Of a stretch of DNA of 35,356 nucleotides, positions 13,751-21,888 are shown piece by piece. The notes beneath the pieces were generated by a model that saw only the letters and a list, made by a program, of their open reading frames with translations, ran no database searches and had not been told where the DNA came from. A program made the translations under genes and the position numbers. Every line of letters starts with the position of its first letter. Positions within the stretch are counted from its first letter, which is position 1. The stretch is from Candidatus Rokuibacteriota bacterium (GTDB lineage: Bacteria; Methylomirabilota; Methylomirabilia; Rokubacteriales; CSP1-6), in NCBI GenBank assembly GCA_023249095.1, contig JAHFDK010000032.1, positions 1 through 35,356 on the forward strand, given 5' to 3'.

Positions 13751-15376
13751 ATGCGCGGATTGCAGCGAGCGTTCCATTGGCTTCGACCCACGTCCAGGGT
13801 TTGGCGCTGGGTGCTCGGCGTCGCGATTGCCGCGATCCTCCTGGCCTATGCCTTCGCGTTCCTGACGGGCGAGGCGCTCCGCCGGTACGTCGAGCGCGAG
13901 GTCAACCACCGGCTGACCGGCTACACCGCCCGGATCGGGGCGCTCGAGATCCACCCGCGCCTCGGCTCGTTCGAACTGAGAAACTCGATCATTTTTCAGG
14001 ACGCCAACCCCAATCCTCCGGTGGCCTCGATCGACCGGCTCCGGACGACCCTGGACTGGCGCGCGCTCCGCCACGGCCGCGTCGTGGCCGACATCCTGTT
14101 CGAACGTCCGAAGATCCACGTCGATCTCACGCAGGTCCAGACGGAAGCGACGAACGAGGTCGCCCTGAAGGACCGCGGATGGCAGCCGGCGCTCGAGGTC
14201 GTTGCCCTCGATCTCGAGATCAACAGGCTGCGGGTCGTCGACGGCGACGTCGCGTATGTCGACCGGGGGCCATTCAAGTCCCTGCACCTGAGCCGGCTCA
14301 ACGTCACCGCGGAGAACATCCGAAACATCCGCTCGATGGTTCGCGTCTACCCGTCCGACGTCCACGTGGAGAGCGTGGTGTTCGACTCCGGGCGACTCTG
14401 GCTGCGCGGACAGGCCGACTTCCTTGCCGAGCCGCACCCGGGCTTGCTCGCGCGCTTCCAGCTCGACCGGATCGAGCTGGACTACCTCAAGCCACTCGCC
14501 AACCGAGCCAATCTGTCGGTCCGCAACGGGATGCTGACGGCCGCCGGGAGCACCGAGTACGCGCCCAAGTTCAAGATGGCGGTCCTGGAACGCGTCCTCG
14601 TCGAAGGGCTCGCCGTCGATTACGTCCACACGCCGCAGACGGCAGGCGTCGAGAGCGAGAGGGCCCAATCCACCGCCAAGGCGGCGCAGAGCGTCTCGAA
14701 CGATCCGGGCGTCCAACTCAAGATCGATCAGCTGAACATCGCTCGCTCCAACGTCGGACTCGTGAATCGGGCCGCGAACCCTTCGTATCGAGTGGTCCTG
14801 ACCAACGCGGATCTCTCGGCGGAGAACCTCAGCAATCAGCACATCCAGGGCGACGCGACCGTGCAACTCAAAGGCAAGCTCATGGGGACTGGAGAGACGC
14901 AGGTGTGGGCCCAGTTCCGTCCCAAGACCGAAAGCGGGGACATGGATCTCACGGTCCAGGTGGAAGACACCGCGATGGTGAGCCTGAGCGACCTGGCGCG
15001 GGCGTACGGCAAATTCGACGTGGCCGCCGGAGCGTTCTCGATGTACGCCGACCTGCGCGTGAGAGATGGCACGATCGACGGCAACATTAAGCCAGTGGTG
15101 CGGGGTCTCGAAATGTCCCGAGATGACCCGGCTAGCTTCCGAGAGAAGCTCTACGAAGGCCTGGTGGACGTTGCGGCAAAGGTTCTGAAGAATCGCCCGC
15201 GGCGCGAGATCGTGACCGTGATGGACGTCTCGGGCCGGGTGGATCAGCCGCAGATCCGCACCTGGCCGGTGGTGCGAGGCCTCCTCCGGAATGCCTTCAT
15301 CGAGGCGCTTTATCCGGGTTTCGAGCGAGACGAAGGCCGAACCACCAAACTGAAGCCCGCGCCCGCGATCCGCTGA
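13751..15376 (+). CDS. DUF748 domain-containing AsmA-like envelope protein
   Basis: 541 residues. A cytoplasmic basic start is followed by one membrane segment (about 20-40, GVAIAAILLAYAFAFL) and then a long periplasmic region of repeated beta-strand units, the pattern of DUF748 and the AsmA/TamB-like superfamily. Family-like phrases are RLTGYTARIGALEIHPRLGS, FERPKIHVDL and LDLEINRLRVVDGDVAYVD. Such proteins are thought to form long grooves linked to outer-membrane lipid or protein traffic; the role of this one is not known. An SD (GAGGACG) precedes ATG 13751. The C-terminus after VDQPQIRTWPVVRGLLRNAF is basic and short. Confidence 0.8.
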   Translation: MRGLQRAFHWLRPTSRVWRWVLGVAIAAILLAYAFAFLTGEALRRYVEREVNHRLTGYTARIGALEIHPRLGSFELRNSIIFQDANPNPPVASIDRLRTTLDWRALRHGRVVADILFERPKIHVDLTQVQTEATNEVALKDRGWQPALEVVALDLEINRLRVVDGDVAYVDRGPFKSLHLSRLNVTAENIRNIRSMVRVYPSDVHVESVVFDSGRLWLRGQADFLAEPHPGLLARFQLDRIELDYLKPLANRANLSVRNGMLTAAGSTEYAPKFKMAVLERVLVEGLAVDYVHTPQTAGVESERAQSTAKAAQSVSNDPGVQLKIDQLNIARSNVGLVNRAANPSYRVVLTNADLSAENLSNQHIQGDATVQLKGKLMGTGETQVWAQFRPKTESGDMDLTVQVEDTAMVSLSDLARAYGKFDVAAGAFSMYADLRVRDGTIDGNIKPVVRGLEMSRDDPASFREKLYEGLVDVAAKVLKNRPRREIVTVMDVSGRVDQPQIRTWPVVRGLLRNAFIEALYPGFERDEGRTTKLKPAPAIR

Positions 15377-15408
15377 GGATGCGAGCACGGACCCGCCGCG
15401 GCCCGTGC

Positions 15409-15430
15409 CTACTCTATGCAGCTCAGGCTG
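15409..15430. repeat. Dispersed intergenic repeat, copy 1
   Basis: A 22-bp segment, CTACTCTATGCAGCTC followed by AGGCTG, matches 21855-21876 at 20 of 22 positions. An 11-bp core, CTACTCGATGC, also occurs at 453-463. All three are intergenic. The remainder of 15377-15556 shows nothing else. Confidence 0.5.
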
Positions 15431-15556
15431 ACCCGCCGCCTCGCCCTCCCGGAGGCACTTGACTTCGGCCGCCGGGGGCGCGATCGTGGCGCGCAGCCGG
15501 GGCAGGACGCACGGGTTGGCGGCCGCGAAAGGGCTCCTTGACGGAGGATATGGGCT

Positions 15557-16513
15557 ATGGGCACGTCCACGACGGTAAGTCTTCCTCTCCCATCGTCACG
15601 GCGAGGATTGGGCTGGCGGGGCGACAAGGTCCAGCGCTTTCTGCTGCACGACCGGACCCTGGGCTATCTGTTTCTCTTCCCGGCGCTGCTCGTCATCGTG
15701 GGCTTGGTAGCTTACCCCTTTGCCAGCGCCATCGTGATGACCTTCCAGGCGAAAACTGCCGGCGCCCCGGGACGCTTCATCGGGCTGGACAATTACCGGG
15801 AGCTGTTCAGTAGCGAGCAGTTCTTGCGGACGGTCGTCAACACCGCGGTCTATACCGCGGTCGGCGTGGGGATCAAATTCCTCCTTGGCCTCAGTATGGC
15901 GCTGGTGCTGAATCAAGAGCGCTTCTGCAACAACCTGTTTCGCTCCTTCTTGCTCATCCCCTGGGCCATTCCGACGGTGATGTCTGCTCTCAATTGGCGC
16001 TGGATCTTCGACGATGCCAGCGGGCTCATCAACAATATCCTGGTGCGTCTCAACCTGATCGAAGAGACCATCTCCTGGCTCTCCAACCCACACCTCGCCA
16101 TGTTCTCGGTGATCGCGGTGGTGGTCTGGCAGGGCACGCCGTTCTTTACCATGAGCTTTCTGGCCGGCCTGCAGGCCATTCCCAAGGAGCTCTACGAAGC
16201 GGCGGAGATCGATGGGGCGTCCGTGCTTCAGCAATTCTCCTACATCACGCTGCCCCGCTTGCACCCAATTTTCATTACTGCGGTAATGCTGTCGGCCATC
16301 CTGACCTCTGCGGCCATCCAATTCGTCCTGATCCTGACGAACGGGGGCCCTGCCGATCGCACCATGATCTTTTCAGTACTGTCCTATCACCTGGCGCTGG
16401 GCGGCGCCCAGCGCCTGGGGATGGGGGCAGCCGTGTCGCTGATCTTTTTCCCCATTCTGGTCGTCTTCATCGTGTTCTTGACGCGCCGCATGCTGCGCGA
16501 GAAGGGGGAGTAG
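15557..16513 (+). CDS. Carbohydrate ABC transporter permease (MalF/UgpA type)
   Basis: 318 residues with about six membrane segments, starting with DRTLGYLFLFPALLVIVGL. The cytoplasmic EAA loop, EAAEIDGASVLQQFSYITLP (near 214-233), is the contact site for the ATPase. This is the MalF/UgpA-like half of a sugar or glycerol-phosphate importer in the inner membrane. The SD GGAGG (15543-15547) lies 9 bp before ATG 15557. The second permease starts 3 bp downstream, so the genes are co-translated. The transported sugar is not evident. Confidence 0.92.
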   Translation: MGTSTTVSLPLPSSRRGLGWRGDKVQRFLLHDRTLGYLFLFPALLVIVGLVAYPFASAIVMTFQAKTAGAPGRFIGLDNYRELFSSEQFLRTVVNTAVYTAVGVGIKFLLGLSMALVLNQERFCNNLFRSFLLIPWAIPTVMSALNWRWIFDDASGLINNILVRLNLIEETISWLSNPHLAMFSVIAVVVWQGTPFFTMSFLAGLQAIPKELYEAAEIDGASVLQQFSYITLPRLHPIFITAVMLSAILTSAAIQFVLILTNGGPADRTMIFSVLSYHLALGGAQRLGMGAAVSLIFFPILVVFIVFLTRRMLREKGE

Positions 16514-16516
16514 GCC

Positions 16517-17362
16517 ATGGCGCTGAGGATGACCACCCAGCGTCGCGCGCTCCAGGGCCTGGGGAATGGCGTGTTGGTGCTGATGCTCCTGTGGACGGCG
16601 ATACCGTTCTACTGGATGATCGCCACGTCCCTCAAGCACGATAAGGAAATTTACGGGTATGAGGCCACCCTGATTCCCCAGCGGCCCACGCTGAACAACT
16701 ACGCCACCGTGTTTCGCGAGACCCCCTACATGCTCTATCTGCGCAACAGCGTGGTGGTCGCCGTGGGCTCCACGGTGCTGTCGATGATCATCGCCGTTCT
16801 GGGGGCGTACGCCATTGCCCGGCTTGACTTCCCCGGTCGGGCCCTCCTCGCGCGCGGTCTGGTGTTCACGTATCTCGTGCCCACCTCGCTGCTCTTCATT
16901 CCCATGTTTGCCATGATGAGTATGCTTCGCCTCACCGATAGCCTGCACGGACTCATCATCGCGTACCTGGGATTCGATGTGCCGTTTTGCACCTGGTTAC
17001 TCATGGGTTATTTCAAGTCCGTGCCCGTGGAGCTGGAGGAAGCGGCCCGGGTGGACGGCTGTAACCGCGTCAGTGCGCTCGTGCGGGTGGTGCTGCCGAT
17101 GTCACTCCCGGCCCTCGTCGTGGTGACGTTCTTCTCGTTCACGCACGCCTGGAACGAATTTCTATATGCGCACGTGTTCACCAGCACCACCGGTGCCCGG
17201 ACGGTGACCACCGGCCTGGTGAACTTCATGTCGCAGGACGTGTTCTTCTGGGGGCCGCTGATGGCATCAACCGTTATGAGCGCTCTGCCCCCGGTGCTCA
17301 TGTTTCTTGTCTTCCAGCGCTGGGTGGTCAAGGGGTTGACGCTCGGAGGAGTGAAGGGATAG
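16517..17362 (+). CDS. Carbohydrate ABC transporter permease (MalG/UgpE type)
   Basis: 281 residues, six membrane segments, the standard length for MalG-like permeases. It shows PFYWMIATSLK near the start, the usual first-helix phrase, and the EAA loop EEAARVDGCNRVSALVRVVL (about 174-193). It pairs with the preceding permease to make the membrane channel. The binding-protein gene follows after 10 bp. No ATP-binding subunit is encoded in this cluster; a shared MsmK/UgpC-like ATPase from elsewhere would be needed (inference). Confidence 0.92.
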   Translation: MALRMTTQRRALQGLGNGVLVLMLLWTAIPFYWMIATSLKHDKEIYGYEATLIPQRPTLNNYATVFRETPYMLYLRNSVVVAVGSTVLSMIIAVLGAYAIARLDFPGRALLARGLVFTYLVPTSLLFIPMFAMMSMLRLTDSLHGLIIAYLGFDVPFCTWLLMGYFKSVPVELEEAARVDGCNRVSALVRVVLPMSLPALVVVTFFSFTHAWNEFLYAHVFTSTTGARTVTTGLVNFMSQDVFFWGPLMASTVMSALPPVLMFLVFQRWVVKGLTLGGVKG

Positions 17363-17372
17363 GGAGGCAACA

Positions 17373-18692
17373 ATGCCGACACGACGCGAGATCTTGCAGC
17401 AGGCCGGGAAGACCGCCACCGTCCTGACCACGACAGCACCCTGGTGGCTGGTGCGTCGAGCCCATGCGGCGCGTCAGGCGAAGCTCGTCGTATGGAATCC
17501 AGCCGCTCTCGCCCCGCAGGTCGACAAGATCATGCAGGAGCAGTGCTATGCCTACGCCAAGCAGGCGGGGATCAAGGAAAGCGAGATCGACTATCAGATT
17601 ATCGGTGGTCCCCAACTCGTGCCCAAGCTGGTGGCGTCGCTCGAGGCCGGAAACCCGCCGGATATCACCCGGCTGGGTGGCGGGTACGTGCAGCTCTACC
17701 GCTCGCAAGGCCACCTCGTAGAGGTGACTGACCTGGTCAACAAGATGCAGAAACAGCAGGGGGGGTTCTTTCCTGTCTCCCTGCCGAGCGTCATGCATCA
17801 AGGCAAAGCGTATGGTGTGCCGCAGTCCATCAGCCCCTGGCCACTGGTCACCCGCCTGGATCTCCTCGAGGCGGCCAAGGTCGAGCCACCGAAGACGTGG
17901 GAGGAGCTCACCGAGGTCTGCAAGAAGCTGCAAAAACCGCCCAAGCTCACCGGCTTTGGTCTGTGTCTTGGGCTGCAAAACGATACCGACAACAACGTGA
18001 TGAACATGATCTGGTGTTACGGTGGCAAGCTCGTCGAGGCGGACAACAAAACAGTGGCGCTGCACTCCAGGGGCACGATAGCAGCCGTACAGCTGATCGC
18101 GGACATGTTCAACAAGCACAAGATCATCCCGAAGGGGGCAATTGCGTGGGACAACACCTCCAATAACAAAGCCTATCAGTCACGCCAGGTGATCTTCGTC
18201 TTGAATCCTACCAGCATCTACGCCCATCTGGCGGACTCCGACAAGGAGCTGTACAAGGTCACGGGACTGCTGCCGGTGCCGGCGGGGCCGGCTGGTGCCG
18301 TCGAGGAGCTCACGACAGCGGAATGGCTGCTCTTCAAACACAACCCCTATCCTGAGGTGGCCAAAGGGCTGGCCGAGTACTGGATGGCTCCGGAAAACTT
18401 GAAGGTCATGATCGAGGAAGGCGATGGCCGCTGGGGGCCACCATACAAGAACATGTACGACTCCCAGTTCTGGAAGCGGCCGGTGTTCCAGCACTGGCGG
18501 GCCATGCTGGAGCGTGGACGCCAGTTCCCCTCTCCCGGCACAACGAATGCCGCCTCGGGCGAGGTGCTGGCCACCTTCGTCATCGGCCGCATGATGCACC
18601 GGGTGCTGGTCGAGAGCTGGAACGTCGAGAAGGCGGTCGTAGAGGCGCACAAAAAGGTCGCGGAGATCTATGCGCGGCATCAGGCGGGGTAG
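17373..18692 (+). CDS. Extracellular solute-binding protein, family 1, with Tat signal
   Basis: 439 residues, normal for family-1 sugar-binding proteins. TRREILQQAGKTATVLTTTA at the start with a following Ala-rich stretch is a Tat signal. Mature features include LVVWNPAALAPQ, the hinge region GNPPDITRLGGGYVQLY, GVPQSISPWPLVTRLDLL and VEELTTAEWLLF. It would capture a sugar or related polyol outside the membrane and feed it to the two permeases just upstream. The SD is GGAGG. The order permease-permease-binding protein is less common than binding protein first. The gene ends the operon; I see no clear terminator. Confidence 0.9.
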   Translation: MPTRREILQQAGKTATVLTTTAPWWLVRRAHAARQAKLVVWNPAALAPQVDKIMQEQCYAYAKQAGIKESEIDYQIIGGPQLVPKLVASLEAGNPPDITRLGGGYVQLYRSQGHLVEVTDLVNKMQKQQGGFFPVSLPSVMHQGKAYGVPQSISPWPLVTRLDLLEAAKVEPPKTWEELTEVCKKLQKPPKLTGFGLCLGLQNDTDNNVMNMIWCYGGKLVEADNKTVALHSRGTIAAVQLIADMFNKHKIIPKGAIAWDNTSNNKAYQSRQVIFVLNPTSIYAHLADSDKELYKVTGLLPVPAGPAGAVEELTTAEWLLFKHNPYPEVAKGLAEYWMAPENLKVMIEEGDGRWGPPYKNMYDSQFWKRPVFQHWRAMLERGRQFPSPGTTNAASGEVLATFVIGRMMHRVLVESWNVEKAVVEAHKKVAEIYARHQAG

Positions 18693-18732
18693 GACGCCGC
18701 GCTAGCCTCTACCGCGAAGCCTGCGGGCGCGC

Positions 18733-19170
18733 TTACAACGCATCGAAGACGCGTTGGACGAACCGCCGGACTTCGACGCGCTCGGCGCCAAGGGCCTCGA
18801 ACTTGAGAATCATCGCCGTTCCGCGCTTGAGCGCGACTACGTCGATAGTCCAGCCGCTGGCGCCCGAAAAGGCGCCGGCGCCGAGCGCGGGCTCGTCCTC
18901 GATCTTCAGGCGGCGACTGGCCTGCGCCTCCCCCCGCGCGGTGTCGATGTAGGCGGCTCCGCCCGGCGGGGCGACGAGCATGAGGGAGATCGCGCTGGAG
19001 CCATCGCGGCGATCCAGCGCGCAGGTCGGGCCGGGGGTGGACGCGCGGCGCTCCGCCGGCCGCGCACGCGTCTGGCCGCCGAGCAGGTGGTCGGCGCCGG
19101 CCACGCGGAGGACCGTGCACGGATCGAGAGGCGCGGACGCGGCACGTGCCGGCACGAGCCTCAGCACCAC
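18733..19170 (-). CDS. DUF3558-like hypothetical protein, possibly missing its signal peptide
   Basis: About 145 residues from GTG 19170; a TGA lies nine codons upstream in frame. The start LRLVPARAASAPLDPCTVLR has only a short remnant of a signal sequence, while the rest looks like exported DUF3558-type proteins: DPCxLL near the N-terminus, a second Cys (PGPTCALDRRDG), a strand ISLMLVAPPGGAAYID, and a C-terminal VRRFVQRVFDAL. No catalytic motif. The missing signal and the unrelated plus-strand tail that begins just beyond it suggest a 5' truncation. The function is unknown. Confidence 0.5.
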   Translation of the reverse strand: MVLRLVPARAASAPLDPCTVLRVAGADHLLGGQTRARPAERRASTPGPTCALDRRDGSSAISLMLVAPPGGAAYIDTARGEAQASRRLKIEDEPALGAGAFSGASGWTIDVVALKRGTAMILKFEALGAERVEVRRFVQRVFDAL

Positions 19171-19187
19171 CAGCTTGGGCCGGGGAC

Positions 19188-19335
19188 GTCACAGGTCGTC
19201 GCATCGGGATCGAGGGCCTACCACACCGTCGCCATCACCGACGACGCGACCGGGTTTGCGGCGATCACGTCCGCCGTGGACGGTGGACAGCTGACCTACG
19301 GCGTCGAGATCTGGCAGATCGAGCCGTCAAGGTAA
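19188..19335 (+). pseudogene. Possible C-terminal fragment of an exported protein
   Basis: About 48 codons with normal codon use read VVASGSRAYHTVAITDDATG and continue to EIWQIEPSR and TAA. The frame upstream is only the antisense of the DUF3558-like gene, so no N-terminus is present. It may be a leftover gene tail placed just before the YhhN gene. The family is not recognised. Confidence 0.3.
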
Positions 19336-19343
19336 CTCAGTAG

Positions 19344-20039
19344 ATGGATGCATTGACCTTCGGCCGTCTGCGAAACTTCGGCCGGGTGGACAAATGCCTG
19401 TTGCTGCTTTCGATCATTAGCAGCGCGGCATATCTGGCCACGCGAGGGGTTCAGCCGTTTCCGGGCAGCGTCGCGCTCAAAGCACTGAGTATCGCTCCGC
19501 TGGCAGTGCTGGCTTTCAGAGTGCATACGCGCGACAACCTCATCCTGGCGACGGCGCTGGCGCTCTCGTGCCTCGGCGATATCTTCCTTCATCTCGATCC
19601 CCGCCGTTATTTCCGGCACGCCCTGGGAGCGTTTCTCTTCGCGCACCTCGCTTACATTGTGCTCTTCACGCGAAGCTGGCCACGACCATTGCGTGCCCGC
19701 GGCAGTCAGATGCTCCTGACGGCGCTGGTTCTCGTCTACAGTCTGTTGGTGTCGAGCTGGCTGTGGTCCGGACTCGGCACGCAGGCTGTGCCGGTGATGG
19801 TCTACAGCTGTGCGATCACGGTGATGACCGTGGCGACGATCCTGGCCGGATTTTCAAAGCCGTTGGTCTGGATCGGTGCGGTGCTGTTCGTGATTTCGGA
19901 TTCGCTGATTGCCGCTGGACGTTTCAAGACGGCGGTGCCGCTGGCCGAGTATCTGATCTGGCCGACGTACTATCTGGGGCAGTACGGCATTGCCATCGGG
20001 TTTCTTCGGGAGAAATCAGGAGACGACTCGCAAGGATGA
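19344..20039 (+). CDS. YhhN family protein (lysoplasmalogenase type)
   Basis: 231 residues, eight or so hydrophobic segments, matching the YhhN/TMEM86 family (PF07947), integral membrane enzymes that hydrolyse the vinyl-ether bond of lysoplasmalogens. Conserved acidic sites are visible in LGDIFLHLD (about 76-84) and in GAVLFVISDSLIA (about 186-198). The start ATG 19344 follows only a weak AAGGTAA SD. It is followed after 62 bp by the DUF3943 gene on the same strand. Whether this organism makes plasmalogens cannot be told here, so the substrate is inferred from the family. Confidence 0.8.
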   Translation: MDALTFGRLRNFGRVDKCLLLLSIISSAAYLATRGVQPFPGSVALKALSIAPLAVLAFRVHTRDNLILATALALSCLGDIFLHLDPRRYFRHALGAFLFAHLAYIVLFTRSWPRPLRARGSQMLLTALVLVYSLLVSSWLWSGLGTQAVPVMVYSCAITVMTVATILAGFSKPLVWIGAVLFVISDSLIAAGRFKTAVPLAEYLIWPTYYLGQYGIAIGFLREKSGDDSQG

Positions 20040-20086
20040 GAGCGTAGCCGCCTGTGAAGCGGCGGCGGGACGCGGCTTGAACGCTG

Positions 20087-20095
20087 TGCTAAATT
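20087..20095 (+). promoter_or_regulatory. Extended -10 element directly upstream of the DUF3943 start
   Basis: TG-C-TAAATT fits the extended -10 consensus (TGnTATAAT) and lies 6 bp from ATG. Transcription would begin at or next to the start codon. Confidence 0.4.
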
Positions 20096-20101
20096 CACCC
20101 G

Positions 20102-21574
20102 ATGCTTCCGTCACGTGCCGGCGTGTTTCGGCAGGTTCTCCTCACCGGTGCCATCGCTCTCGCCCTCGCGACGCCGCGCGCGGGATTCGCGGAGGAGCCT
20201 GCCGCCTCCCGGGTGCTGTCCTGGGAGACCGGCGAAGGGAAGAGCTACTTCATCCCTGCTCTCGAGGTTCCGGCCTTCATCCTCGGGCTCCACCTGTTCA
20301 ACCGGTTCCTCACCGATTCCAACGACTACAACACCGACGGGCACTCGATCTGGAAGAACCTGACGGGCCCGACGGCGATCGACAAGGACCCGTTCAGCAT
20401 CAACCAGATCGGACATCCTTACCAGGGAAGCATCTACTACGGACTCGCGCGGTCGGCCGGCCTCAACTACTGGCAGTCGCTGGCGTACAGTCTCGCCGGA
20501 AGCTACCTCTGGGAAACGTTCGGGGAGAGCACGCCGCCCTCCCTCAACGATCACATCGCGAGCGGCATCGGCGGGTCCTTCGTGGGCGAGGCGCTGTTCC
20601 GGATGGCCAGCCTGCTGCTCGAGCGCGGCGGTGAGACGCCCGGCTTCTGGCGCGAGCTCGGCGCCGCGGTGCTCTCGCCGCCCACGGGCTTCAACCGGCT
20701 CGTCTTCGGCGACCGGTTCGACGCGGTCTTCCCGAGTCGCAATCCGGAGGTCTTCATCCGCCTACGGTTCGGCGCCACGCTCACCACTACCGTGAACAAC
20801 GGGGGCCTCTCGAACGACGTCAAGGAGCAGGAGGGGTTCGCCGACTACGCCATGACCTACGGACTTCCCGGGAAGCCCGGCTACCGATACTCGCGCCCGT
20901 TCGACTACTTTCACTTCGAGTTCACCGCGGTGCCCAACGCGAGCACGGTGTCCAACGCGATCGAGAACGTCTCGATTCGCGGCCTGCTCGCCGGAGCGAA
21001 ATACGAGGTGGGCGACGACTATCGCGGAGTGTTTGGCCTCTTCGGGATCTTTGACTACCTGTCGCCGCAGATCTTTCGTGTCTCGACCACCGCCCTCGCG
21101 CTCGGCACCACCGCCCAGTGGTGGCTCTCTCGCGCGACGGCCCTGCAAGGCACGGCCCTCGGCGGCGTCGGCTTCGGTGCGGCCGGCACCGTCGCCGACA
21201 AGGAAGAACGCGACTACCACTACGGGGTCGTCCCGCAGGTGATTCTCGGGCTGCGCCTCATCTTCGGCGAGCGGGCCATGCTCGACGGGACTGGGCGCCT
21301 GTACTACGTCGCCGGGACGGGCTCCGGAGGCGGGACCAGCGGCTCCGATTTTGGAGCGGAGATCATCAACCGCTGGATCGTGGGATTCACGGTACGTATC
21401 TTTGGCCCCCACGCCATCGGGATCCAGTACCTCGTCTCGACGCGCGACGCGGGCGTTCCCGGCCAGCGCGACCGGCACCAGCAGGTGCAAACCGTCAGCC
21501 TCGCCTACAACTTCCTGGGCCACACTCGGTTCGGCGCCGTCGAATGGCGCACAGAGGACGCCGGCAGCCGCTGA
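20102..21574 (+). CDS. DUF3943 domain-containing outer-membrane protein
   Basis: 490 residues. Signal peptide 1-30 (ALATPRAGFAEE). The DUF3943 signature is clear: NQIGHPYQGSIYYGLARSAG (101-120), then LNYWQSLAYSLAGSYLWE. The C-terminal half consists of alternating strands ending in Tyr/Phe-rich segments, consistent with a beta-barrel. The function of DUF3943 is not established. There is no SD; instead an extended -10-like TGCTAAATT (20087-20095) ends 6 bp before ATG 20102, suggesting a leaderless transcript. The 3' end overlaps a convergent MFS gene fragment by about 70 bp. Confidence 0.8.
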   Translation: MLPSRAGVFRQVLLTGAIALALATPRAGFAEEPAASRVLSWETGEGKSYFIPALEVPAFILGLHLFNRFLTDSNDYNTDGHSIWKNLTGPTAIDKDPFSINQIGHPYQGSIYYGLARSAGLNYWQSLAYSLAGSYLWETFGESTPPSLNDHIASGIGGSFVGEALFRMASLLLERGGETPGFWRELGAAVLSPPTGFNRLVFGDRFDAVFPSRNPEVFIRLRFGATLTTTVNNGGLSNDVKEQEGFADYAMTYGLPGKPGYRYSRPFDYFHFEFTAVPNASTVSNAIENVSIRGLLAGAKYEVGDDYRGVFGLFGIFDYLSPQIFRVSTTALALGTTAQWWLSRATALQGTALGGVGFGAAGTVADKEERDYHYGVVPQVILGLRLIFGERAMLDGTGRLYYVAGTGSGGGTSGSDFGAEIINRWIVGFTVRIFGPHAIGIQYLVSTRDAGVPGQRDRHQQVQTVSLAYNFLGHTRFGAVEWRTEDAGSR

Positions 21575-21822
21575 ACCGACGGCGTCGTCACGCGGCGCCC
21601 GCACTCGACGGCGTGCGCGGCGGCGCGTTCGGTGCCCGGCGCGGTCGCGGGCGTCGACGGCGCCAGCCGGATACGGCGCATCAACGGAAGGAACAGGGGA
21701 ACCGCCGTGAACATCACCGCCAGGAGCCAGAAGTCGTCCGCGTAGGCCAGGAGCTGGCTCCGCTGAGCGAGCAGCGTGGTGACGACCGCGATCCCGACGC
21801 TGCCGCCCACGGTGCGGGTCGC
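21505..21822 (-). pseudogene. Truncated C-terminus of a DHA2-type MFS drug transporter
   Basis: The frame reads RTVGGSVGIAVVTTLLAQRS, then LLAYADDFWLLAVMFTAV and PLFLPLMRR, which is the last two membrane helices of EmrB/QacA-like 14-helix exporters. A TAA (21825-21823) interrupts the frame immediately upstream, at a CTTAGCCTCTTAGCCTC motif, and the expected 400-residue N-terminal part is absent. It converges on and overlaps the DUF3943 gene. Clearly a gene remnant, not an expressed small protein. Confidence 0.65.
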
Positions 21823-21854
21823 TTAGCCTCTTAGCCTCAAGCTAGCCTTTCTCG

Positions 21855-21876
21855 CTACTCGATGCATCTCAGGCTG
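21855..21876. repeat. Dispersed intergenic repeat, copy 2
   Basis: Matches 15409-15430 at 20 of 22 positions. It follows the CTTAGCCTCTTAGCCTC block (21822-21838), which is similar to CTTAGCCTCTAGCCTC at 26803-26818. Confidence 0.5.
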
Positions 21877-21888
21877 TTCGGCGGTGCG

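Noticed and set aside
13418-15388. Open frame of 656 codons on the minus strand
   Set aside because: Antisense shadow of the DUF748 gene; no recognisable domain or start signal.
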